Source of the DNA: Massilia forsythiae
Lineage (GTDB): Bacteria; Pseudomonadota; Gammaproteobacteria; Burkholderiales; Burkholderiaceae_D
Direction of reading: 5' to 3'
Assembly (NCBI RefSeq): GCF_012849555.1
Contig: NZ_CP051685.1
Coordinates: 1,860,001 to 1,924,000, forward strand
Length of the DNA stretch: 64,000 nucleotides
The notes below the pieces were generated by a model. That model had not been told where the DNA came from. It saw nothing but the letters and a program-made list of their open reading frames with translations, and ran no database searches. This document shows positions 29,767-39,373 of the stretch, in pieces; position 1 is the stretch's first letter; every line of letters starts with the position of its first letter. The position numbers and the translations under genes were made by a program.

Positions 29767-32700
29767 TCGCTGTCATCCTTTCGCGGACGACAGCTTAAAC
29801 CACTGTCTCAAATTCGGGGTCCACTATACCGATCGAGTAGACAGTTTGGTAGATCTCTTCCGGGCAACTCATCTCTTCAGCCAGGAGAATCAAGAACTTA
29901 CGCAATACGTGGCATCGAAGTGCGAACTATCGTCAGAGCTGGTCTCACGAATGCTCGCCTTCGAGGACTATGCGAGCGGCCTAAAAAAGGCAGAGGAAGT
30001 GCTGAAGCTCGCAGCGCAGGAACACAGTAAGGCGACGACGGATATTGCCAACGCCCGCCAAGCTATCGCAAATGAGCGCAAGGAGCTGGAACGGCTGGAG
30101 GGACTTGCAGCCTCGGACACCTCCCCAGAAGCGCTGGACATCCGCTTCGCCGGTCTAGAGGACGCAATTACGACCGCCGGTTTCGACATCTCCGGAGTTG
30201 CTTCACGCGATACCAGAGGTTTGCGGGCAATGCTGGACGCCGTGGCGGCCGAGGCAGTCGCTCGGCGAGCAATTTTGTCGCGCGCTATTGAACAAGTCGG
30301 AACGTTGGACACCCTTCGCGGACAACTCGAACCGATGCGAGCGAAGCTGATCGAGCGTCAGGCCCAACTGCAACAGGCTGAAGCGCACGAGAGAGAGGAG
30401 TCGGAACGCCTCGCCGCCTTGTCTAGCCAGTTGGCCAAGTTGAAGACGCAGGAACAAGGCCTTCGACTTCGACGGGACTGGTTCACTTGGGCGGTATCGG
30501 TCAAGCCTGAGTATGACCAGCTGACAAGCCAGTTACAGAGTCTTGCAGCAGAGCTGACTGCACTATTTTCGCATTTGAATCAGCATCGGATGCCGTTAGA
30601 AAAAGCGCAAGCCGCTCAACGCGAAGCCGCGGCGTCGGTTCAACGAGCCGACGCCGCGAGTAAGGCTGCATCGGAGAAGCGAGTCCGGTTCCAAGAGGTC
30701 AAGGATGCCGCCGTAGCGTGGGAACAGGCGGCACCTACCCTCGTGGAGTTGCAGACCGCTGAGCTTCAAATACAGGCCTCCATCGACGAGCTGCGCAGGC
30801 AAGTGAGTGAATTCCAGTTGGCCGAACATGCGCAGGAGCTCTTGGTCGCGAAATCTGAGCGGGAGCTGGCAGAGGCTAGAAGCAGTGACTCAAGGCTCAA
30901 GGAGCTCATTTCCGAGCTACGCAATCATGTAGATGGGCCCCATTGCCAATTGTGCGGGCACGACCATGGAAAGACGGAAGACCTGGTGGCAGCCATCGAC
31001 CGGAGAATGCAGCACGGTGATCGCGTTATCCAGCTGACCGAGGCTGCGGCTACACAGCGAGCGACACTCCAGACGCTTGTAGGTCAGCGGCTGGCACTCG
31101 CCGAGCGTATGAAGCAGGAGCAGCTGCGACTCACTCAGACACAGGTGCAACGGTCGCAATTGGAGCGACAGCGTGCGGGCCTTGAGGCATCGCTGAGCTT
31201 GGTTGGGATTTCGCTAACAGCGACACACTGCAGCAAATGCAGAGCCTCACTGTCCAGGTTCATGAAGATGAACTGAATGCCGCAGCGGCTCTCGGCTCAG
31301 CAAGGCAAGAGCTGCAAACGGCCCAAGCCTCGCTGGTATCCGCCCAGGCCGGCTATCAAGCGCTCGACAACCAAAGGCAAGCTATCGAGGCCGCGCAGAA
31401 CGATATACAGAAGCGCCTGACCGAATTGCTCAATCAAGCAAGTCAAAGCTCCATCGACTTGACAAGCGGCTTACAAGCACTTACCGATACGGAGCGCGCC
31501 ACCGAAGAACAGCGGGCAGCGACGAGCGCTGCCGCCCAATCGGCAAACGAGCAGGTCGACGGCCAGAAAGCAGTCCAGGCGGCCGCAAAAGCAGCTGTCA
31601 CTGCGGCTCGCACGAGCCACCAGCAGGCGAATCAAGCTTGGACCGGGCATGAAGCGCGCATCCAGTCGGTCTTGTCGGAACTCACAGCTGCAAAGTTCGA
31701 CAGCGCAGTATCACAGGAGCAGCTCCGTCAACAAGTAGAAGTCTCCGCGGCACGCGAGGCCTCGGCGTTAGGTCTGCGGGACCGCGTTGCAGAACTCGAG
31801 GTAGCCGTAGACACCGCTGCCACTTCCGCTGCCTTCGAGAACATCAGGCAGCGCATTCTTGCCAACGAGGCCGTAATTCAGGAAGCTACCGCTCGTGCTC
31901 AGAACGTTCAGCCTTGGATCGGATATTTTACTGAGGTCAAGAAGCTTCTCAGCACGCAGCAGACCCATGCGACGGAGCATTTTATCTCCGAGTATGGGCC
32001 GAGGACGGCCGTCATTCAGCAGCGACTCCGTCCTGTTTATGGCTTCGGAGAAGTTGAGGTTACCAGCAAGGGTTCAGCCATCGACATCCGTATTAATCGG
32101 AAGGGGGAGACGCTGAGGCCAACGGACTTCTTCAGCCAGTCGCAGGTGCAGACCCTCGTCCTGGGTCTGTTCCTCACTGCTTGCAGTTCTCAGACCTGGT
32201 CGGGCTTCTCGTCCATCATGATGGACGACCCGGTTACCCACTTCGATGACCTGAACACGTATGCACTACTCGACCTGATTCTTGGGTTACAGAATTCTCC
32301 CGAGGGCGAACGGCAGTTCGTCATCTCAACGTGCGACGAGAAGCTGTTGCAACTTGCTCGACATAAGTTTCGTCACATGGGGTCGGCCGCACGGTTCTAC
32401 CGCTTCCAGGCAATTGGCGTTGAAGGGCCAATGGTGTCAGAAATTTCCGCGTAAGAGCTCCCAAGCGGAAGGCTTAAAAAATCTTGGAAGCCCAATGGGG
32501 CGGCGGAATGGTTGCGCGCGCGTTATTGAGCCATGGTGATTCAATTAGGCTACGTATGACCGTTTGGGGCGTTTGCTTAACATCGCCAAGGTAAAAGCGA
32601 CAGAGCATTTTCAAAAATTCAGTAGCAAACCAAAGGGAAGCAGCGACGATGGCTAAAAACGTGGCAGCGCCGAAGAATACTGGCGGAGGGGGCTATGTTT

Positions 32701-33100
32701 TCGAGAGCAAAGTGGTAGCGTGGATATTCGCCTGTATGTTAGCAAGGCGCCCCTTCCTGGATATCCATTTAGGCGTGCCGGTAAGGGTTGAATTTCAGAC
32801 ACGCCCAGATGGTTGGTTTCTGGACGATGCGTTAGTAACCTCGCAGAGCACTGGTGCCACTCATAAATTCGCGCTTTCAGTAAAGAGTAACGTTCAATTT
32901 ACGGCAGCTTCGGCACCCACCGATTTCGTGGAATCTATTTGGGAACAATGGCTTCATATCGGCTCACAAGTCTTCAACCAAGTGAACGATTACCTCGTGC
33001 TTGTTACGGCGCCGCCTTCAGAAGCAGCTAGGCAGTCTCTTGAAGGGTTGTCACGAAAGCTGCTACCTGCGGATGTTCAGACGTTCCCAACCCGCCTAGA

Positions 33101-34180
33101 TGTTTAGACTCGTGGGATCATGTACCCACCCGTAGCTGGCCGCTCTTCAAGGCCAGGAACGTTTTGCGTACACTGTTTCAATCTGATCTTTCGCCGACAA
33201 TTCAATGACCCAAGCGCTGCACAGCCAAGCCCGCACTACTCACCTGATTCGCGAGGAAATTAGGAACTCGACGCTACCGCAAGCCGAACTGGCCAGGCTG
33301 TACAACGTTACGCGCCAGACTATCCGGAAGTGGCAAAACCGCGATTCGCCGGAAGACAAGTCGCACGCTCCGGTCAAGATGTACACCACACTTTCACCTG
33401 AACAGGAACTCATCGTGGTAGAGCTGCGCAAGACGCTGCTGTTACCGACCGACGACCTACTGGCGATCACGCGTGAATTCGTTAATCCTGCCGTTTCCCG
33501 CGCTGGTTTGGGACGCTGCCTGCGTCGTTATGGGGTCTCGGACCTGCGCGACCTGGTCGAGCAGGAAAACGCTGCGCCGGTCACGAAAAAGACCTTCAAG
33601 GATTACGAGCCAGGCTTCGTACACATCGATATCAAGTATCTGCCTCAAATGCCCGACGAAACGTCACGGCGTTACCTGTTCGTCGCCATCGACCGTGCCA
33701 CGCGCTGGGTCTACATCGGCCTGTACGCCGACCAAACCGACAGCAGCAGCGTCGATTTCCTGGCGAAGGTGCAGCAGGCCTGTCCCGTCAAGATCATCAA
33801 GCTGCTGACCGACAACGGCAGCCAGTTCACGGATCGCTTCACCGCTGGCAGCAAGAAAAAGGAACCCAGCGGCACGCACGCGTTCGACCGGCTGTGCAAA
33901 CAGCTTGGCATCGAGCACCGCCTTATTCCGCCTTGTCACCCGCAGACCAATGGCATGGTCGAGCGCTTCAACGGCCGTATCAGCGACATCGTCAATCAAA
34001 CACGTTTCGGCTCAGCCGCCGAACTGGAATCGACGCTGCGTAATTACGTCAAGATTTACAACCACTGCATTCCGCAGCGAGCCCTCGACCATAAAACACC
34101 TGTTCAAGCACTCAAAGACTGGCACGAAAAACGCCCCGAATTGTTCAGGAAACGCGTGTATAACCAGGCGGGTCTTGACA
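33101..34180 (+). mobile_element. IS481-family insertion sequence, copy B (1,080 bp)
   Basis: Begins TGTTTAGACTCGTGG and ends GGTCTTGACA, flanked by the 6-bp duplication CCTAGA (33095-33100 and 34181-34186). It is the same element as at 23413-24492, in inverted orientation, with no difference seen in the encoded protein. It interrupts the STAND NTPase gene after codon 150. Confidence 0.95.
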
Positions 34181-34185
34181 CCTAG
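33205..34185 (+). CDS. IS481-family transposase, copy B
   Basis: 326 residues, identical to copy A up to the end of the element (…NQAGLD). The stop codon TAG at 34183-34185 is provided by the target duplication CCTAGA, not by the element. The DDE triad and N-terminal helix-turn-helix are as in copy A. Presumably functional. Confidence 0.93.
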   Translation: MTQALHSQARTTHLIREEIRNSTLPQAELARLYNVTRQTIRKWQNRDSPEDKSHAPVKMYTTLSPEQELIVVELRKTLLLPTDDLLAITREFVNPAVSRAGLGRCLRRYGVSDLRDLVEQENAAPVTKKTFKDYEPGFVHIDIKYLPQMPDETSRRYLFVAIDRATRWVYIGLYADQTDSSSVDFLAKVQQACPVKIIKLLTDNGSQFTDRFTAGSKKKEPSGTHAFDRLCKQLGIEHRLIPPCHPQTNGMVERFNGRISDIVNQTRFGSAAELESTLRNYVKIYNHCIPQRALDHKTPVQALKDWHEKRPELFRKRVYNQAGLDT

Positions 34186-37100
34186 ATACGCCGAACTGGG
34201 CCAGCAAAAATGAGCGCGACTTATTCGCCAGCTTCCACTGCCCGTCATCATTGGCTGTTAATCCATCGCCTTCTAGGGAAGAGACTGCTAGGCTGTTGAA
34301 GCAAGTGCGGTTCATTGGTTGCGATTTCGATAGCGTGATATCCAACTCACTCAATCAAAGTTTGTGGCTTTGTCAGTTATGTGTTCGAAGTGGTGCTAAA
34401 GTCGACGGGGAAAATCTATGGGACAGGCTCTGCAGCATGGCCGACACCTACCGGAAGGGTGCGGGAACAATAACCATTGAGGATCTGATTGGGCAACTAC
34501 GAAATGACTTCGAACTTGCTCAAAGCCCAGACTACGTAGCTGACTGGATTAAGCTTGATGGTATATCTGCACAAAATGCTGACTGTGTTGTGAATACGAT
34601 CGGCGGAATTGTTGATCTTCATCGCACTCAGGCGCTTAATATGACTGAAGAGGCAATCTCGGATGGGGAAATTATCGCGCTCTTAGGCATGTCCGGTGCT
34701 GGCAAATCTGTCGTTGCTCGCAAGATATTTGAAAAGCGAGTGCAAAGTGGGAAACAAACAGTTTGGATTGATGCTCGATCGCTGGAGTGTAATGATCTGG
34801 CGGCGTTTGAGGCGACGCTGAGACTAAGTTACCCGTTTAGGGAACTGCTTTCAAAGGCACTGTCGGCTGAGCCAGTCCTGATCTTGGATGGCTTAGATCG
34901 TATCTATAACGACCCAGCCTTTCGCAATTTCGCCACTTTAATAAGGATTTCGCGGCAAGTCGATCAGACTACCCGATGGCGAATTTTGGTTCCGTGCCAA
35001 TCTTCTGAGTGGATGCGCGTATCGGAACGCCTTGCGTCTTTAGGCATTTCGGAGCAGATAAAGATAGTGCAATTAGATCCGATTGTGGCCGACGACTTGG
35101 CCCCGGTAGTCGATCTAATTCCCGCCCTTGCAAGCCTGCTCGCGCAACCGCGCGTGGCAAAGCTACTTCTCAATCTGAAAGTACTTGATCTCGTTGCACG
35201 AAAAATACGTGAAGGGGCGCCGGTCTCCGAGACTCAATGGGTTAGTGAGGTTAGCGTCGCAGGCTGGTTTTGGGACGTTGAAGTCAGCCGCGGGAGTAAT
35301 CCTGTCTCCAGAGGACATTTTGTTCGCAATCTTGCGCTGCGTCAGGCGGATCAACTGATCTCCGCAGTATCCGTCGACGATTTCTCGCCTTCTGATCTTG
35401 AGGTATTGCCATCTTTGCAAATTGATCAGATTTGCCAAAATGTTGCGAATGACCGGCTTGCGTTCTCCCATGATCTCTATGGTGACTGGGTACGGCTGCG
35501 AACGTTGCGTAATCACTGCGACAACCTCGCCAGTTTCTTGGAAAGCCGAGGTGATTCACCGCTATGGCAGCGAGCGTTGCGCCTCTTCGGGCTTGATGCA
35601 ATTGAAAAACCGGGAGGCGTTAACAATTGGATAGCCATTCTGGAGTCACTCAGCGAGAGCCGCCATGTGGCAGCGAAAGATGCATTTCTCGAAGGACCTT
35701 TATACTCAAGTAACATTCAGGAGAATCTTGAGGCGCTGTTACCAGTTTTGCAGGAGAATGATGGTTCTTTGCTCAATCGCTTACTTACACGCTTTCTTGC
35801 TTTCGCCGCAGGGCCAGAAAAAATTGCGGAGGCAATGCGCTCCACTACGATAGAAAAGAATATAGATCTTAGCTTAATTGACCGTGTGCCGAATCATCCG
35901 GCTTGGCCTGAAGTCATCAAATTCTTGCACAGCCATCAGCTGTCTATCTTCGCTTCGCGAATTCGAGCGATTTCCGAGATTGTCGTAATGTGGCTTGAAA
36001 GCGCGCCTGCGGGCGCTCAAGCCCGAAGAGAAGCTGCAGAGCTTGGAATAGAGCTGGGCAGGTACGGAATTTCCGCATTTAAAGACCGGAAGAGCGCGTT
36101 GGCGCCGGAAGCTCGACGTTTGTTATATCGGTGCATGTTATTGTCTGCACGCGAGTTCCCAGATGAGGTGGGAGCCCTCGCTTTAGAAGCGTCCGGACGT
36201 ATGGAGGAGTGTCTGCTTGACGATGCGCTACAACCATGGCATGACGGCCCACGTACAGAGGTTGATGAGGCGTTTCGAAGTGTCGTTCTTGACGGAAGAG
36301 GCATTGAAGGACTTTTCAACGCAAGGCCGGCACTTGCACGTGAAGTAATACTTGCCACGCTAGTGCGGTTTCCCACGAGGTTGCCCATCATCGAATTTGA
36401 CCGCGGACGGCGCGATAGCCCAGTTCTTGAGCGGATGAAATGGCTGCCCACGATTTATGTCTACGGGCCATTTTTAATGTGTCTTCATCTAAACTTTGAC
36501 GAGGGCCTCGAAATAATCATTCGTCTCGTTGATATAGCAACAAGCTATGCTCTAGCGGACGAACAGACACTGGATGCTAAAGACGAAGACGAAGACGAAG
36601 ATGGAGCGGCAGATCAGAAGCTTTTAACCTTGGTCATGGAACAAGGCCTCAAGCAGTTTTTTGGTAACAGGACCGCATTCCTCTGCAGTATGGGGGCGAG
36701 CAATTTGCCGAGGGTTGTGACTATTGCCTTAATGGCGCTTGAGCAATATCTTTATATGCACATCGATGCTGGAAACGATATTTCGGCAAGATTGCGAGAG
36801 ATTCTTGCAAGAAGTTCGAGTGTAGCGGTACTCGGAGTTCTTTCGGACGTAGGAAAACGGCAGCCAGCACTGTTCTTTGGAGCGCTTCGCCCCTTATTAT
36901 CCAGCCCAACTGTCTTCCTTTGGGACATTTGGAAAAGGGCACAGGGGCGGACCCATCTCATGATGGTAGGCCTGAACCGGCCACCAAAATTAGTTATGAA
37001 TATGGCGTTTGCATTCAACGCTCTCCCGCATAGAGAGACTGATATGCTGACTTTCTTTTCTGCTATGATCAAAGCGCAACCGGCGCCGACTGAATACCTC

Positions 37101-38891
37101 GCTCGGGTAAGAGCGCAGTGGATGCAGATGAGCAACAAAGATCCGTTTGTCTCTACGATTCGAAATCAGCTTATCGGTTTTCTGGATTCAGAATGGCGTA
37201 TCAAAGGTATCGAGCGCGCTACCCAAGATGCTCTTGGAGAAGGCGCCATCCGACGGAGTGAACTATCTGAATATGATGACGTGATAACGCGAGCAGGGCT
37301 TGTGACAATTGCCTTGCAATGCAGGAAAGTCATTGATTCGGCCGAAAAGCTTGACCATGCTACGCTCGAAGATTGGTGGCTACGCTGTAAGTCCCTTTTT
37401 GAAGCAGGAAGACAATCGATTTCGGTAGGTCAAGATGCACTTGGTGACGAATGGGACAATGCGATCACTGGTTGCATTGCACTATTGTTACGTCATTCTG
37501 ATTGGTGTACCGAAGATGCGTCCAGGCAGAGCTGGCTCACGAACGCGTTATTAATTCTATGGAGCGACCAACCGGAGCGAACCATAGACATCGACAATAG
37601 TCTTTTGCCCTTTTCGTGGGAATGTTTTATGGCGGAGTCTGTCGCCACGTTATGGATTGCAGACATCAAGGATCTTCAACTGCGTGAGTTGGTCGCGCAG
37701 ATGGTACTCACGTTACGTAAGTCCGCGATGCGCGAGACGTTATTCAGAGTATGTGCGCCGTTTCGCTCGGAAATAGGAGATGATTTCTATCGTCTCCGGA
37801 GGTTGGCGTTGGATGCCGCATTTTTAAAAGTGCGCTGCGAGCTGTTCTTTCAGTTTCCCCAACATCTTGGATGCGACGACGCACAACTAGCGCTTCTATG
37901 GTCAGAAATCGAAGGGTGGCTCACCATTAAGATTGATGCGTTCATATCGGGTGAACTACCTGCTAAACTCGACCCTTGGCGAGAATACGAAGGTACAAGT
38001 GACTTCGCTGTTATTGAGGAAAAGCGAATTGAATGGGGACATCCAGCACTTGACCTAGATATAGTTCGTTCCGCGCATATGTGGCTTCCTTTACCAAACC
38101 AAACGGCGAACGAGGCGGAGCGGGTGGAGGTTCTCCAATTCTGGAAGGAAGCGGCAAGCTTTATCGCAAAACGGGCTGTTGCACGCGACGATTATTATGA
38201 GATGGATGACGACACTTGGGTACTTGAAAATCTTGGTGCTGTCTTATTGGAGTCGGAAAGCAACGACCAGCCGCATTTGTTGTGGAGGCCAGTGTTTGAT
38301 CTTCCAAGCGCTTGGCATAGTTTTCCAAACACGTTCATGTCGGCATTGCATCGATATGCACTAATAGCTAATGACGTGCCAACGCGCTATGTTGACGCTA
38401 TCCGAAGCATTTGTCTGCATGTACTAGGGACGACTTGCGAGATGCAGAAATGGCGAGTGCATGAGACGGTTTGGGATACATTGTTGGGCCTGGATTCTGG
38501 CTGCCGAGGGTTGTGGCAAGCCAAACATGAGCGGCTAGTCCGAAGCCTTCTAGATGTTTTTCGACTTTGGATACAAAAAGTGCCGCTTAATGGAGAGCGA
38601 ATTGCTTCTTTTGCGGCTTGGCTTGTCGGTCCCGCCGCAACTCCGCTGCGTTTGGAAGCTTTGCTGTGGTTAGATGTACTGATTCAGCGCGATGGACTTA
38701 CTCAAATTTCCGACGCCTCTGATGTGCACGACCGGATCGCGGTGTTGCTTAATGAGGCATGGAGTCGGCAGGAGCAAAAAATCAGAGGCAAAAAGGAAAC
38801 CTTTACTGCTTTTCGTCGAACTCTTGATTGGCTGGTGGCACAACAGAATGCTCGTGCCCTTTCGCTATCCAGCCGCCTCGGACTCGTTTGA

Positions 38892-39188
38892 TTTGCACTA
38901 GTGGGCTGCTTTCGTGGAGGCTGGTTAAGATACGGCGTCAGCGGTGACTGTGGTGCGCACAACTTTGCCGGGTACCACGCGCACGCCAGCCTTGCGCATC
39001 ATTCACCCCACTATATGGCGCGCCATATCTTTCCCTTCGCGCTTAGCGTTTCAGATTCTTGCCTGTGGAGGCTCTTGGTAGCCGCGTAACCAAGCCAACT
39101 AGGCATCGTCCACCTGCTTGGCTGCGGCTCTGCCCAGCCCGGGACGGTGCTAGTACCTGAGCGACGTCCCGCATTCGCCTCTCACTAG
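38892..39188. other. Non-coding right-end interior with a 16-bp palindrome
   Basis: I see no gene here. ATATGGCGCGCCATAT at 39013-39028 is a perfect 16-bp palindrome. The stretch is GC-richer than the STAND gene before it and may be a cargo-gene remnant. Confidence 0.45.
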
Positions 39189-39335
39189 TGTCAAACTTTA
39201 TTGTTGTAAAAATTCGACAAACAAATTAAAAGGGGTCATCGTGTCAAACTTTTTTACAAACTTCAGCGGCATTTAACGATAGCAAGTTATTGATTTTTAA
39301 AGAAATCGTGTGTCAAACTTTATTGTTTGTTCACA
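39189..39335. repeat. Tn7-like transposon right end with three TnsB-type sites
   Basis: TGTCAAACTTTATTGT at 39189-39204, TGTCAAACTTTTTTACA at 39242-39258 and TGTCAAACTTTATTGTTT at 39311-39328 are the reverse complements of the left-end repeats with base changes. Spacing is wider than at the left end, the usual asymmetry of Tn7 ends. The terminal bases TTCACA are followed by the duplication GCTGC (39336-39340). Confidence 0.9.
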
Positions 39336-39373
39336 GCTGCAGGCGCTTTCGCTTTCAGTCGGTCACCTCTTAA

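Larger units (their letters stand above)
28477..29827 (-). mobile_element. IS3-family insertion sequence (about 1.35 kb)
   Basis: Perfect 9-bp inverted ends AGTGGACCC (28481-28489) and GGGTCCACT (29817-29825) lie just inside a direct repeat ACC (28474-28476, 29828-29830). A further shared block GTTTAAGCTG occurs inside both ends. I take ACC as a 3-bp duplication because removing it restores the host gene frame; the outermost 2-3 bases are uncertain. It carries orfA and orfB. Confidence 0.85.
27481..32454 (+). pseudogene. Rad50/SMC-like ATPase, interrupted by an IS3 element and frameshifted
   Basis: Residues 1-205 are an unknown N-terminal domain. An ABC-type ATPase head follows (IAIENFRAYRTKKVFELG; Walker A GPNGFGKTS at 238-246). 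Long coiled coils hold a Rad50-type zinc hook, HCQLCGHDHG (Cys codons at 30944 and 30953). The second head has the signature FFSQSQVQTLVLG and Walker B SSIMMDDPVTHFDDLN. An IS3 element splits the gene after GGT ACC; removing it with one ACC copy rejoins TAPGT to DRVDSLVDLF in frame. A second break near 31201 is mended by one G (LSLGWDFANSDTLQQ). Repaired length is about 1,206 residues. Architecture resembles LmuB of Lamassu and other ABC three-component systems. Confidence 0.8.
32649..38891 (+). pseudogene. Avs-like nuclease-STAND NTPase, interrupted by an IS481 element
   Basis: The reading frame from 32649 to 33100 continues in phase at 34187 when the IS and one duplication copy are removed (RLDTPNWASKNERDLFASF), giving 1,718 residues. 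The N-terminal about 150 residues look like a PD-(D/E)xK nuclease: YVFESKVVAW, then DDALV and FALSVKS. A STAND NTPase follows, with Walker A GMSGAGKS near residue 320 and Walker B LILDGLDRI near 382. The remaining 1,100 residues are helical and repeat-like, with an acidic run near 36590. This layout matches Avs pattern-recognition defence proteins, which sense phage proteins and then cut DNA. Lower GC than the core. The interrupted form should be inactive. Confidence 0.8.
12413..39335. mobile_element. Tn7-like transposon carrying three defence-type modules (about 26.9 kb)
   Basis: The ends begin TGTGGACAGACAATC (12413) and, read from the other strand at 39335, TGTGAACAAACAATA. Target duplication is GCTGC. 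Both ends hold spaced repeats related to ACAATAAAGTCNGACAC, the expected TnsB sites. Minus-strand genes tnsD2-tnsA-tnsB-tnsC-tnsD1 occupy 25.5-16.5 kb; tnsE is not seen. Cargo is ietAS (left), nitrilase plus SMC (middle) and a STAND NTPase (right). tnsB is frameshifted and tnsD2 is frameshifted and interrupted by an IS, so the element probably cannot move unless the frameshift in tnsB is an assembly error or TnsB is supplied in trans. Confidence 0.95.

Noticed and set aside
28931..31276. A single 781-residue protein starting inside the IS3 element and running into the SMC gene
   Set aside because: The first about 300 residues are an antisense reading of the IS3 transposase. Only the part after 29831 is real and belongs to the interrupted SMC ATPase.
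34251..38891. A complete 1,546-residue STAND NTPase gene starting at 34251
   Set aside because: The start would be a TTG with no clear ribosome site, and the frame continues upstream across the IS481 target duplication into the 32649 frame. It is the 3' part of one interrupted gene.
12413..39335. CRISPR-associated Tn7-like transposon
   Set aside because: I see no regularly spaced repeat-spacer array and no cas genes. The regular repeats at the ends are transposase-binding sites.
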